Shown piece by piece: positions 34,123 through 43,239 of a DNA stretch of 64,000 nucleotides; positions within the stretch are counted from its first letter, which is position 1, and every line of letters starts with the position of its first letter. The notes beneath the pieces are model-generated. The model was not told where the DNA came from, ran no database searches, and saw only the letters and a program-made list of their open reading frames with translations. This DNA is from Bacillus sp. SORGH_AS_0510 (GTDB lineage: Bacteria; Bacillota; Bacilli; Bacillales; Cytobacillaceae). The stretch lies in the NCBI RefSeq assembly GCF_030818775.1, contig NZ_JAUTAU010000001.1, positions 1,182,001 to 1,246,000 of the forward strand, given 5' to 3'. The position numbers and the translations under genes were made by a program.

Positions 34123-35224
34123 ATGGAATTAGCAGAAATCCGAAATGAACTTGAGAAAACAGCTAAAAAATTAGCGGACTTTAGGGGGTCTCTTTGACCT
34201 AGAAAATAAGGAAGCAAGAATTGCAGAATTAGATGATGAAATGCTTCAGCCTGACTTTTGGAATGACCAAGAGAAGGCGCAGACTGTCATTAGTGAAGCA
34301 AATGCCTTAAAGGACCAAGTGAATGAGTTTAATGAGCTAAATGAGTCATATGAAAACTTGGAAATAAGTTATGAGCTCGTGAAAGAGGAAGATGATCAAG
34401 AGCTAAGGGCTGAATTGGAAGAAGAGCTTCAACAGTTAAGCGGACGTTTGGGTCAGTTTGAACTGCAGCTTCTCTTAAGTGAAGAGTATGATAAAAATAA
34501 CGCTATTTTAGAGCTTCATCCTGGTGCAGGTGGAACGGAATCACAGGATTGGGGCTCCATGCTTCTACGAATGTATACACGTTGGGCAGAAAAGAAAGGC
34601 TTTAAAGTAGAAACACTCGATTATCTTCCTGGAGATGAAGCGGGGATTAAGAGTGTGACGTTGGCTATTAAAGGTCATAATGCTTACGGATACCTAAAGG
34701 CAGAAAAGGGTGTACATCGATTAGTACGGATTTCACCATTTGATGCCTCAGGTCGTCGACATACATCATTTGTTTCCTGTGAGGTTATGCCGGAATTTAA
34801 TGAAGAAATCCAAGTTGAAGTACGAACAGAGGATTTAAAAATTGATACGTACCGTGCTACCGGTGCGGGTGGTCAGCATATTAACACGACTGATTCGGCT
34901 GTCCGAATCACGCACATTCCGACAGGGGTTGTCGTAACTTGCCAATCCGAACGATCACAGATTAAAAACCGTGAAGCTGCCATGAAAATGCTAAAAGCTA
35001 AGTTATACCAACGGGAAATAGAACGCCAGGAACAAGAACTTTTAGAAATCCGCGGCGAGCAGAAGGAAATCGGCTGGGGAAGTCAAATTCGTTCTTACGT
35101 CTTCCATCCTTATTCTATGGTAAAAGACCATAGAACGAGCACAGAGAGTGGAAATGTTCAGGCGGTCATGGATGGAGATTTAGATCAATTTATTAATGCG
35201 TATTTGCGCTCAAGAATTTCATAA
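34123..35224 (+). CDS. prfB: Peptide chain release factor 2 (RF2), with programmed +1 frameshift
   Basis: RF2 ends translation at UGA and UAA. The reading frame opens at ATG 34123 (GAGGTGA upstream), runs 24 codons to TGA 34195-34197 and continues one base later, from GAC at 34196 to the stop at 35224. The core PCRF region, the GGQ motif ([18 protein letters not shown]) and the RF2-type codon-recognition tripeptide region (SPFDASGRR) are intact. The frameshift makes RF2 level self-limiting: scarce RF2 allows the +1 shift. The frame-1 product alone is a 24-residue stub. Conserved in place upstream of yvjA-cccB-ftsEX. Confidence 0.97.
34183..34198 (+). promoter_or_regulatory. RF2 recoding site
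   Basis: AGGGGGT Shine-Dalgarno-like stimulator at 34183-34189, two bases, then the CTT-TGA-C slip site (34192-34198). This is the classical RF2 arrangement: slippage of the CTT-decoding tRNA onto TTT when the UGA is decoded slowly. Confidence 0.95.
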
Positions 35225-35232
35225 GAGAAATA

Positions 35233-35268
35233 AAGCCTTTGTCGACTGTTCGGCAAAGGCTTCTTTAT
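35233..35268 (+). terminator. Terminator of prfB
   Basis: AAGCCTTTG / CAAAGGCTT stem with a TTC TTTATT tail. Confidence 0.7.
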
Positions 35269-35440
35269 TAGGAATTATCTTAATAACTAATAAAACTATC
35301 TAGACAGTACATCCTAATAGTAATTTTAACCCTTTAACACGTCACTTTATTGGCATTTACACCATAATTTACCCGTGCTATACTCACTTTCGGTTACTTG
35401 AACTAACAACGTAGAAGGAAAGCTAGAGGGGAAAATTATT

Positions 35441-36307
35441 ATGAATATATTAAGCAATTTGACACAATCGTATCCTAGAACACGTGCAGCAGTAGATTAT
35501 ATTTTAGTACTGATTGGTTCAGCTATCATTGCTTTAGCATTTAACGTGTTTTTACTACCCAACCAGGTAGCTTCAGGTGGAGTAAGCGGAATTAGTACGA
35601 TCCTAAAAACTGTCCTTGGACTGGAACCTGCATACGTTCAGTGGGCCTTTAATATTCCACTTTTTATTGCAGGTGTGATTCTATTAGGGAAGCAGTTTGG
35701 AGTAAAAACACTGGTAGGCACCATTGTTCTACCGTTTGTCGTTTTTTTGACAAAAAATTTAGACCCTTGGACAAACAATGCACTTCTTGCTGCGTTATTT
35801 GGGGGTATCGGTGTAGGTTTGGGACTTGGCATTGTATTTAGAGGGAATGCCTCCACAGGAGGGACAGACCTTGCAGCTCAAATAATCAATAAATACACAG
35901 GATTCACGCTTGGAAGATGTGTCGTAATGATCGATGGCCTAATCGTCCTTACAGCAGCCATTGTATTTGACATTGAAAAGGGATTGTATGCCTTAATTGC
36001 CTTATATGTTACCAGCAAAACCATTGATTTAATTCAAGTCGGTTTCGGACGTTCTAAAATGGCTATGATCATTACGAACAAGCAGGAAGAAGTTCGAGAA
36101 GGAATTTTGAATAAAATTGACCGTGGGGTGACAAAACTATCAGCATATGGTGGTTTTACCGACCATGAACGGCCTGTTCTTATGTGTGTTGTTGACCAAA
36201 GTGAGTTCACAAAATTGAAACAATTGGTTAAAACCCTTGACCCATCTGCATTTGTCGTTGTAATGGATGCTGCAGAGGTACTTGGAGAGGGTTTCAAACG
36301 CGAATAG
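35441..36307 (+). CDS. yvjA: YitT/UPF0750 family membrane protein YvjA
   Basis: 288-aa membrane protein: five to six hydrophobic segments in residues 15-195 (AFNVFLLPNQVASGGVSG is the typical first re-entrant stretch; GNASTGGTDLAAQI is conserved) and a C-terminal cytosolic DUF2179 domain (MAMIITNKQEEV ... VLMCVVDQSEFTKLKQLV). The family's transport role is unproven. Its position between prfB and cccB matches B. subtilis yvjA. GAGGGGA lies upstream of the ATG. Confidence 0.9.
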   Translation: MNILSNLTQSYPRTRAAVDYILVLIGSAIIALAFNVFLLPNQVASGGVSGISTILKTVLGLEPAYVQWAFNIPLFIAGVILLGKQFGVKTLVGTIVLPFVVFLTKNLDPWTNNALLAALFGGIGVGLGLGIVFRGNASTGGTDLAAQIINKYTGFTLGRCVVMIDGLIVLTAAIVFDIEKGLYALIALYVTSKTIDLIQVGFGRSKMAMIITNKQEEVREGILNKIDRGVTKLSAYGGFTDHERPVLMCVVDQSEFTKLKQLVKTLDPSAFVVVMDAAEVLGEGFKRE

Positions 36308-36359
36308 TCATTGGTATAATAACACATTGATGGTATTAATTTCTTAAGGGGGTATTGTG

Positions 36360-36701
36360 ATGAAGAAAAAGCTACTTACATTGCTGTTGGGAACTTCCCT
36401 TGTCATGGGTCTTGCTGCTTGCGGGGGCGGCAATGACAAAACGAAAGACACTGGAAATGGCACTACTGATACCGCTCAAGCAGGAGATGCACAAAAGATT
36501 TTCGATCAAAAATGCTCCAGCTGTCATGGCGGAGACATGAAGGGTGGAATGGGTCCTAACTTAACAAAAGTGGGATCGAAGTATTCTAAAGATGAAATTT
36601 TAGATATCCTGAAAAACGGTAAATCTGGAGGAATGCCTGCAGGTTTAGTGTCAGGTGATGAAGCCAATCAAGTGGCTGAATGGTTAGCTGCTAAAAAGTA
36701 A
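36360..36701 (+). CDS. cccB: Lipoprotein cytochrome c-551 CccB
   Basis: 113-aa monohaem c-type cytochrome anchored by a lipid: lipobox LAAC (Cys about residue 20) followed by a GGGNDKTK linker. The haem site is CSSCHGG and the Met ligand lies in GGMPAGL. In Bacillus it carries electrons to caa3-type oxidase or other terminal acceptors outside the membrane. RBS AAGGGGG fits the ATG at 36360 better than the GTG three bases upstream. Its position before ftsEX is conserved. It is the only other c-type cytochrome in the window besides the multihaem block. Confidence 0.94.
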   Translation: MKKKLLTLLLGTSLVMGLAACGGGNDKTKDTGNGTTDTAQAGDAQKIFDQKCSSCHGGDMKGGMGPNLTKVGSKYSKDEILDILKNGKSGGMPAGLVSGDEANQVAEWLAAKK

Positions 36702-36704
36702 AAG

Positions 36705-36742
36705 TCAAAAAACGTTCTGCTTATCAAGCAGAACGTTTTTTA
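36705..36742 (+). terminator. Terminator of cccB
   Basis: AAAAAACGTTCTGC / GCAGAACGTTTTTT perfect 14-bp stem with a TTATCAA loop. Confidence 0.92.
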
Positions 36743-36974
36743 TTTATGTTAAAATAAAGAGCAAAACTCAAACCTTGTCTAAATTTGTCAGGTTTTGTAT
36801 TCTTTGAAAAGAAACTGTAATATTTTTACCGCTTTTTTTAGCTATTTATGATGTTATAATAAGTCTATGCGAAATTATGCACATATTGTTGGGGATTTTG
36901 GTTTGTTTTGCAAATAAATAAAGATTCTTGTCGAATATTTTATATGATAAGAACTTTAACTATAGGTGATAACA

Positions 36975-37661
36975 ATGATTGAATTACAAGATGTATATAA
37001 GAAGTACCCGAATGGTGTTACTGCCATCAACGGGATAGACGTCCGGATTAACCAGGGCGAATTTGTTTATGTTGTTGGACCAAGTGGTGCAGGAAAATCC
37101 ACTTTTATTAAAATGATGTATCGAGAAGAAGTGCCAACTACTGGTGCGATTATGATAAATGGAGTTAATCTCGCCAAGCTGAAGATGAAAAAGGTTCCTT
37201 TATTCAGAAGAAATCTTGGAGTTGTTTTCCAAGACTTTAAACTTCTCCAGAATCTAACAGTCTATGAGAATGTGGCCTTTGCACTTGAGGTTATTGAGGC
37301 GCAACCAAAGGTTATTAAAAAACGTGTAATGGAAGTTCTTGATCTTGTAGGTCTAAAACACAAAATTAAGATGCTTCCAAGTGAACTTTCTGGTGGAGAG
37401 CAGCAACGTGTTTCTATTGCTCGATCGATCGTTAACTCACCAAAAATAGTGATAGCGGACGAGCCTACAGGGAACCTCGACCCTGAAACATCATGGGAAA
37501 TCATGAACATTTTTGAGGAGATTAATGCCAGAGGAACAACGATTGTCATGGCAACTCATAATAGAGAAATCGTCAATACAATAAAGCATCGCGTTATTGC
37601 CATTGAAGGCGGAAAAATTGTACGTGATGAGCAAAGAGGTGAGTACGGTTATGAAAATTAG
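36975..37661 (+). CDS. ftsE: Cell division ABC transporter ATPase FtsE
   Basis: 228-aa ABC ATPase. Walker A GPSGAGKST, Q-loop VVFQDFKLL, signature LSGGEQQRVSIAR, Walker B KIVIADEPTGNLDPE and the switch His in MATHNREIV are intact. It works with FtsX as a mechanotransmitter that turns on peptidoglycan hydrolases at the cell surface; in B. subtilis the target is CwlO. The ATG at 36975 has AGGTGAT six bases upstream; a GTG nine bases earlier is less likely. Overlaps ftsX by 11 bp. Confidence 0.97.
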   Translation: MIELQDVYKKYPNGVTAINGIDVRINQGEFVYVVGPSGAGKSTFIKMMYREEVPTTGAIMINGVNLAKLKMKKVPLFRRNLGVVFQDFKLLQNLTVYENVAFALEVIEAQPKVIKKRVMEVLDLVGLKHKIKMLPSELSGGEQQRVSIARSIVNSPKIVIADEPTGNLDPETSWEIMNIFEEINARGTTIVMATHNREIVNTIKHRVIAIEGGKIVRDEQRGEYGYEN

Positions 37662-38544
37662 AACAGTTGGCCGTCATGCCCGTGAGAGTTTAAAGAGTAT
37701 TAGCAGAAACGGCTGGATGACATTTGCATCTGTTAGTGCCGTTACGGTTACCTTAATTTTAGTCGGTGTCTTTTTCGTTATTATGATGAATCTAAATAGA
37801 GTGGCACAAACCATTGAAGAGGACGTGGAAATTCGCGTTCACATCGATTTTGCTGCAAATGAAAAAGATCAGCAAGCATTAAAAAGTGAGATTGAAAGAA
37901 TACCAGAAGTAAAAAGTGTTACATTCTCACCTAAAAAGAAGGAACTTGATAACTTAGTGAAAAGTTTAGGTGAAGACGGTAAAGCTTTTAAACTTTTTGA
38001 ACAGGATAATCCACTAAACGATGTATTTATCGTAAAAACGAAAAAACCGACAGATACAATGAAAGTCGCAAAGAAAATTGAGAAAGACAATTTTGTGGCA
38101 AAGGTAAAATACGGTCAAGGTAAGGTTGAAAAGTTATTTAAGTTTATCAAGGCGAGCCGTAATGTAGGGATTGTATTAATTGTTGGTTTGTTCTTTACGG
38201 CGATTTTCTTAATCTCTAACACTATCAAAATTACTATTATTGCAAGAAGAAGAGAAATTAAGATTATGAGATTGGTTGGAGCAACGAACTCCTTTATTCG
38301 CTGGCCGTTCTTCTTAGAAGGTTTATGGCTCGGTATTCTTGGCTCTATTTTGCCGATCATCTTGATTTCGATTGCGTACTACCGTGCCTATGATTACATT
38401 GGGCCTAAGCTGCAAGGAACCTTTATTAAAATCCTGCCGTTTGATCCGTTCGTCTACCAGGTTTCAGGTATTTTAATTTTAATGGGTGCTTTAATTGGCG
38501 TATGGGGCAGTGTTATGTCCGTAAGAAAGTTTTTAAAAGTGTAG
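37651..38544 (+). CDS. ftsX: Cell division ABC transporter permease FtsX
   Basis: 297-aa membrane partner of FtsE with the expected four TM helices: one near residues 22-45, an extracellular loop (PLNDVFIVKTKKPTD region) that contacts the hydrolase, and three C-terminal helices (NVGIVLIVGLFFTAIFLI, WPFFLEGLWLGILGSILPI, FVYQVSGILILMGALIGVWG). IARRREIKIMRLVGATNSFIRWPF is the conserved FtsX coupling region. AAAGAGGTGA lies eight bases before the ATG at 37651; a longer in-frame start inside ftsE is not supported. Confidence 0.97.
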   Translation: MKIRTVGRHARESLKSISRNGWMTFASVSAVTVTLILVGVFFVIMMNLNRVAQTIEEDVEIRVHIDFAANEKDQQALKSEIERIPEVKSVTFSPKKKELDNLVKSLGEDGKAFKLFEQDNPLNDVFIVKTKKPTDTMKVAKKIEKDNFVAKVKYGQGKVEKLFKFIKASRNVGIVLIVGLFFTAIFLISNTIKITIIARRREIKIMRLVGATNSFIRWPFFLEGLWLGILGSILPIILISIAYYRAYDYIGPKLQGTFIKILPFDPFVYQVSGILILMGALIGVWGSVMSVRKFLKV

Positions 38545-38644
38545 TTTTTATCAGGAAGGGCCGCACGCTTGGTCCTTCCTATTTAATAGAGTTTTTATAT
38601 GGAAATTATTACCTGATAAGAGAGATGGAGGAGAGAAAGCGGAC

Positions 38645-39943
38645 ATGAAGAAGTCAATAATGACACTGACTGTTGCAGGGCTGGTTGGATTTGGAACAAC
38701 CTTTGGAGGCTACGCTGCAAAAACAGAAGCAGAATCAATCTCCAAATTGAAAGGTGAACAAAGTAAAATTCAAAACCAACGTTCTGATGTAAAGTCAAAT
38801 TTGAATTCAGTGAACGATAAAATTAATACGATAAAAGACCAGCAGGCAGACGTCAAAAGTGAAATGAAACGCATTGATTACGCGATTGAAGACGCGACGA
38901 ATAAAATTAATGAAAAAACGGCAAAAATTGAGGAAACTAAAGCTGAAATCGCAAAGCTTCAAGAAGAAGTAGAAGTGCTAAAGGAACGGATTAAAGCCCG
39001 TAATGAAATATTGAAGGAACGTGCTCGCAGCTACCAAGAAACAGGCGGGTTAGTCAATTATCTTGATGTCATCATGGGTGCTTCAAGTTTCAGTGATTTT
39101 ATTGATCGTGCCAATGCGGTTGCAACGATCATGCAAGCTGACCAAGAAATTATTAGAAAACAAGAGGCAGACAAGAAGGAGCTTGAGGAGAAGCAAACTC
39201 AAGTTAAAAATGATCTTGCTAGTTTACAAACAATGCTGGCAGAACTACAAACATTGAATAAACAACTGGCTGCTCAGAAAGCAGAAAAAGATAAACTATT
39301 AGCCTCTCTTGTAACACAAGAGCAAGAAGAACAAGAGCACATGATGGATCTGAAGGAGCAAGAGCAAATTCTAGCAGCACAAGAGGCTGCCATCCAAAAA
39401 GCCATCAAGATGGAGCAGGAGGCTCAAGCTAAAGCAGCAGAAGAAGCAAGGAAAAAGGCTGCAAGTACAGGTAGTAGCTCATCGGCAGGCTCAAGCAACA
39501 GCGGGGGCGGAGCTAGTTCAGGAGCAACACCTGGTGTATCTAGTGGCTACTGGACACAGCCTGCAGTTGGTGTATTAAGCTCTGGATTTGGTGGTCGTGG
39601 TTCAGAGACGCATTTTGGTGTAGACATCGCCAACAGAACTAAGGTACCGATTTTAGCTGCGGCAGATGGTGTAGTAATTAAATCCTACTATTCTAGCAGT
39701 TATGGTAACTGTATTTTCGTTTCTCACTCGATTAATGGACAAGTATATACAACTGTGTACGCACATATGTCACAAAGGATTGCTGGAAATGGTGCTGTTG
39801 TAAAGAAAGGCCAACAAATCGGTGTGATGGGGAATACGGGTGCGTCAAGGGGACAACACTTACATTTCGAACTTCATAAAGGACCGTGGACACAGGACAA
39901 GCGTTATGCAATTAATCCAGTCGGTATCGTGCCACTACCATAA
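38645..39943 (+). CDS. EnvC/PcsB-like peptidoglycan hydrolase: coiled coil plus M23 (LytM) domain
   Basis: 432-aa exported protein. The signal peptide ends around AKTEA-ES. A long PcsB-type coiled coil runs over residues 30-260, with the PcsB-conserved patch LVNYLDVIMGASSFSDFIDR. A Ser/Gly-rich linker leads to a LytM/M23 zinc endopeptidase domain (residues 300-432) with metal ligands in THFGVDIA and GQHLHFEL. Coiled-coil proteins of this type bind the FtsX loop and are activated by FtsEX. Its place directly behind ftsX supports that pairing here. The catalytic His/Asp/His set is intact, so it should be an enzyme, not only an activator. Confidence 0.9.
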   Translation: MKKSIMTLTVAGLVGFGTTFGGYAAKTEAESISKLKGEQSKIQNQRSDVKSNLNSVNDKINTIKDQQADVKSEMKRIDYAIEDATNKINEKTAKIEETKAEIAKLQEEVEVLKERIKARNEILKERARSYQETGGLVNYLDVIMGASSFSDFIDRANAVATIMQADQEIIRKQEADKKELEEKQTQVKNDLASLQTMLAELQTLNKQLAAQKAEKDKLLASLVTQEQEEQEHMMDLKEQEQILAAQEAAIQKAIKMEQEAQAKAAEEARKKAASTGSSSSAGSSNSGGGASSGATPGVSSGYWTQPAVGVLSSGFGGRGSETHFGVDIANRTKVPILAAADGVVIKSYYSSSYGNCIFVSHSINGQVYTTVYAHMSQRIAGNGAVVKKGQQIGVMGNTGASRGQHLHFELHKGPWTQDKRYAINPVGIVPLP

Positions 39944-40090
39944 TAAATCTTGGAGAAGCTTAATTAGCTTCTCCTTTTTTATTACACATATCCTGTCCAC
40001 CTCAAACATATATGTTAATTATCGGGCAGGATTTTTGTGCCTACATAGACAAATAGAAAGGACAGGCATACTTACTTGAGGAGGATTGGA

Positions 40091-41545
40091 ATGAATCGTA
40101 AATGGATTGCCTTATTGATGACAGGCTCGCTGTTAACAGGAGCAGGCGGTACGTACGCGGGAATGCAGCTTATAGAAAAAAAGAATGAAATACCTGTACA
40201 CGATCAAGCGGTACCTAGCAAAAATACAGAACAAAATCCTACTGTAAATAAAGAGGATCTTGAAAAAGTACAACAGGCCTATGATTTGATTTTAAGCCGC
40301 TACGTTGAAAAAGTAGACCAGGAAAAGCTAGTGGAAGGTGCTATTCAAGGAATGCTATCCGTCCTAAAGGATCCATATTCCGTTTATATGGATAAAGAAA
40401 CGGCAAAGCAATTCACCCAAACGCTAGAATCCTCCTTTGAAGGCATTGGTGCGGAAGTGGGGATGGTAGATGGGAAGATTGTGATCGTTTCGCCATTCAA
40501 AGATTCACCAGCGGAGAAAGCTGGAATCAAACCGAATGATCAAATTTTAAAGGTAGATGGAAAGAGTGTAGAAGGGCTGGATCTGAATAAGGCAACATTA
40601 AAGATTCGTGGAAAAAAAGGGACCAAAGTAACGTTAGAGATTGCTAGAAAAGGTTTAAAGGAACCGTTATCCATTGATGTCAAACGTGATGAGATTCCAC
40701 TGGAAACGGTCCATTCCTCCGTTAAGAAGCAGGATGGGAAGAAAGTTGGTTATATCCAAGTCACGTCCTTCTCTGAAAATACCGCACAGGATTTTAAAAA
40801 GGAATTAAAAGCATTAGAGAATGATCATATCAAAGGGTTAATTATAGATGTACGAGGAAATCCTGGCGGACTGCTCGATAGTGTGGGTGAAATTCTTCAG
40901 GAATTTGTTCCAAAGGATCAGCCATATGTTCAAATTCAGCAGCGTAACGGAGAGAAAAAACGCTACTTCTCCAATACGTCTAAGAAAAAGGATTACCCTG
41001 TCATTGTCCTTGTGAACAAGGGAAGTGCCTCCGCATCTGAAATTTTAGCAGGTTCCTTACAAGAGGCTGCTGGGTATAAGCTAGTTGGAGAAACCACCTT
41101 TGGAAAGGGAACCGTTCAGCAGGCAGTACCAATGGGAGACGGCAGCAACATTAAATTAACATTATTTAAGTGGCTGACTCCTGATGGAAATTGGATTCAT
41201 AAAAAAGGAATTAAGCCGGATGTGGAAATCAAGCAGCCAGCGATTTTTGAAACTCATCCTATTCAGGTGGCTAAGCCGTTAGAAGAGGATATGAACAATG
41301 AGCAGGTTAAGAATGCACAAGAAATTTTAGCTGGATTAGGTTTTGCTCCGGGTCGAAAGGATGGCTACTTTAGTGATGAAACGGTAGTAGCAATCAAGGG
41401 CTTCCAGAAGCAAAATGACTTACCGGCAACCGGTAAGATTGATGAAAAAACAGCAGCCAAGCTGGAAGAGGCAGCAGTTAAAGCCATGAAAAAAGAGAAA
41501 AATGATCTACAGCTGCAAATGGCATTGCGATTGATTACCAAATAA
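40091..41545 (+). CDS. ctpB: Carboxyl-terminal processing serine protease CtpB
   Basis: 484-aa S41 peptidase. N-terminal signal anchor, a PDZ domain around residues 105-185 (ESSFEGIGAEVGMVDGKIVIV start), and a protease domain with the catalytic Ser in VNKGSASASEILAG and the Lys in GETTFGKGTVQ. The C-terminal peptidoglycan-binding segment (GLGFAPGRKDGYFSDETV, LPATGKIDEKTAAKL) is typical. In B. subtilis CtpB is secreted into the intermembrane space of the sporangium and trims SpoIVFA to trigger sigma-K. GAGGAGG lies ahead of the ATG at 40091. It suggests the organism sporulates. Confidence 0.93.
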   Translation: MNRKWIALLMTGSLLTGAGGTYAGMQLIEKKNEIPVHDQAVPSKNTEQNPTVNKEDLEKVQQAYDLILSRYVEKVDQEKLVEGAIQGMLSVLKDPYSVYMDKETAKQFTQTLESSFEGIGAEVGMVDGKIVIVSPFKDSPAEKAGIKPNDQILKVDGKSVEGLDLNKATLKIRGKKGTKVTLEIARKGLKEPLSIDVKRDEIPLETVHSSVKKQDGKKVGYIQVTSFSENTAQDFKKELKALENDHIKGLIIDVRGNPGGLLDSVGEILQEFVPKDQPYVQIQQRNGEKKRYFSNTSKKKDYPVIVLVNKGSASASEILAGSLQEAAGYKLVGETTFGKGTVQQAVPMGDGSNIKLTLFKWLTPDGNWIHKKGIKPDVEIKQPAIFETHPIQVAKPLEEDMNNEQVKNAQEILAGLGFAPGRKDGYFSDETVVAIKGFQKQNDLPATGKIDEKTAAKLEEAAVKAMKKEKNDLQLQMALRLITK

Positions 41546-41549
41546 TGGG

Positions 41550-41581
41550 GACAGGGGCGTATAGCCTCTGTTTTTTTTGTT
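41550..41581 (+). terminator. Terminator of ctpB
   Basis: ACAGGGGC / GCCTCTGT arms with a GTATA loop, followed by eight T. Confidence 0.8.
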
Positions 41582-41590
41582 GGTGCCTTT

Positions 41591-41712
41591 CTACTGGCGG
41601 AAAAAATGACAAAGTTGGCGGAATAAAGGAGGATTACTGCGGAAATAGTCGTTTGATGCGCGGAAATATGCCAAAATGACGCGGAATTTCATCACAAATT
41701 GGCGGAATCCGT
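41591..41712. repeat. Tandem 21-bp-phased GCGGAA repeat, array B
   Basis: Six GCGGAA cores (CTGGCGGAAA, TTGGCGGAAT, CTGCGGAAAT, GCGCGGAAAT, ACGCGGAATT, TTGGCGGAAT) 20-22 bp apart with unrelated sequence between. Same family as 12821-12942. It starts about 10 bp after the ctpB terminator, as array A follows the degV terminator. The rest of the 41546-41866 gap is AT-rich and leads to the minJ promoter. Confidence 0.8.
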
Positions 41713-41866
41713 CAATAGTCCTGCCCATATTTACGAAAATCTAGAATGTTACGACATTTTTACTTTTTTAATAAACTAGCAATATGTTTTATGAGTGTAA
41801 TTTGGTAAAATAATCGTTAAGAGATTTTTATTTACTAGAAACTTTAATAGAGGCAGGTGACAGGAA

Positions 41867-43060
41867 TTGGTGCAAATATGGCTTGTGGAATTACTCAAAG
41901 GAACAGGCAAGTTATTTCTTCATCCTGTTTTATACTATCTCATTTTCCTATCAGGAATACTAGGCGTAATGAGGGTGAAACGTGAGCGGAAAAACTTCCA
42001 TATTCGGGCGCATGATGCCTATTATGAACTGCGGCAGCTATTTCCGCCTGGAATCTTTGTCGGTCTTATCCTATCCGTGCTCGTTATAGCAGCAGGGATC
42101 ACAGTACCATTCGCAGCTATCCTTCTTATTGCTGGTTTTACGTTCATTTGGTCACTAACAACCAATGTTCGACTGATGTCGCCCGTTTATACGGTTGGAG
42201 CAGCATTTTTCACCATTATCTTAATGGCTGAAAATAATTGGTCAATCCCGCTTTTTTCGAAGGCTTTTCATTCTATTAGTGACAGGATATATCCATCTGT
42301 TGTGATTCTAATGGGACTATTGCTAATAGCTGAAGGAATTCTAATCTTAAAAAATGGTAGTAAGGGAACATCTCCTAAGTTAGCCATCAGCAAACGCGGC
42401 CAAAGTGTAGGCGTTCATGAAGTAAAGCGGCTTTGGATGCTGCCTGTGTTCCTGCTTATTCCTGGTGATGCTCTACAGTTTCCTTTTGAATGGTGGCCAG
42501 TATTTCACCTGGGTGCAAAAGAATACACATTTATCCTTGTACCGTTTGCCATTGGCTTTCACCAACAGATTAAGGGAATGCTCCCAAGAGAAGCGATACA
42601 GCTTCACGGTCGAAGAGTTTTGGTTCTTGGCGTTTTCATTTCCATTTTATCGGTTGCGGGCTATTGGTACCCGTTATCATCCATCGTTATCGCCGCGATT
42701 GCTGTGATTGGCCGGGAATTCATTACCTTAATGTCTGTACTGAAGGATGATAATCTTCCGTTTTACTTTTCAAAAAAGAATCATGGCTTGATGATTATCG
42801 GAATTATTCCAGAATCGCCTGCAAGTAAAATGGGGCTAAAAGTTGGCGAGATTATTTCAAGAGTAAATGGATCTCAAGTTCGAGATGAAACCACCTTCTA
42901 TGAAGCATTGCAAAAGAATCGCGCCCATTGTAAGCTGGATATTCTTGATACAAATGGTGAAGTTCGCTTCGTTCAACGTGCGTTATTCGAAGGCGACCAT
43001 CACGAACTTGGCATCCTCTTTGTACCAGACGAGCATAAGTATGATGCGAAAATTGGATAA
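41867..43060 (+). CDS. minJ: Topological division-site protein MinJ
   Basis: 397-aa polytopic membrane protein with seven to eight hydrophobic segments and a C-terminal cytosolic PDZ domain (GLMIIGIIPESPASKMGLKVGEIISRVNGSQV, about residues 310-395). In B. subtilis MinJ bridges DivIVA and MinD, placing the Min system at poles and septa. The order ctpB-minJ (yvjB-yvjD) is conserved; swrA, which lies beside it in B. subtilis, is absent. The start is a TTG at 41867 or the GTG at 41870, behind AGGTGACAGGA. Confidence 0.92.
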   Translation: MVQIWLVELLKGTGKLFLHPVLYYLIFLSGILGVMRVKRERKNFHIRAHDAYYELRQLFPPGIFVGLILSVLVIAAGITVPFAAILLIAGFTFIWSLTTNVRLMSPVYTVGAAFFTIILMAENNWSIPLFSKAFHSISDRIYPSVVILMGLLLIAEGILILKNGSKGTSPKLAISKRGQSVGVHEVKRLWMLPVFLLIPGDALQFPFEWWPVFHLGAKEYTFILVPFAIGFHQQIKGMLPREAIQLHGRRVLVLGVFISILSVAGYWYPLSSIVIAAIAVIGREFITLMSVLKDDNLPFYFSKKNHGLMIIGIIPESPASKMGLKVGEIISRVNGSQVRDETTFYEALQKNRAHCKLDILDTNGEVRFVQRALFEGDHHELGILFVPDEHKYDAKIG

Positions 43061-43078
43061 AGAAAAATAATAGTTTTT

Positions 43079-43115
43079 AAAGGCCAAAGGAAGAAATCCT
43101 TTGGCCTTTCTATTC
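43079..43115 (+). terminator. Terminator of minJ
   Basis: AAGGCCAAAGGA / TCCTTTGGCCTTT stem with an AGAAA loop. Confidence 0.85.
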
Positions 43116-43239
43116 AATTTGTAGAAATAATACACAGATTTGCTAAAAGATTAGAATAATATAAGATTGTATATGTTGTATATATATACTTTATAAGGTA
43201 GATGAGCGTTGATTTATAATAAGAAAGGCGGCTGACAAA

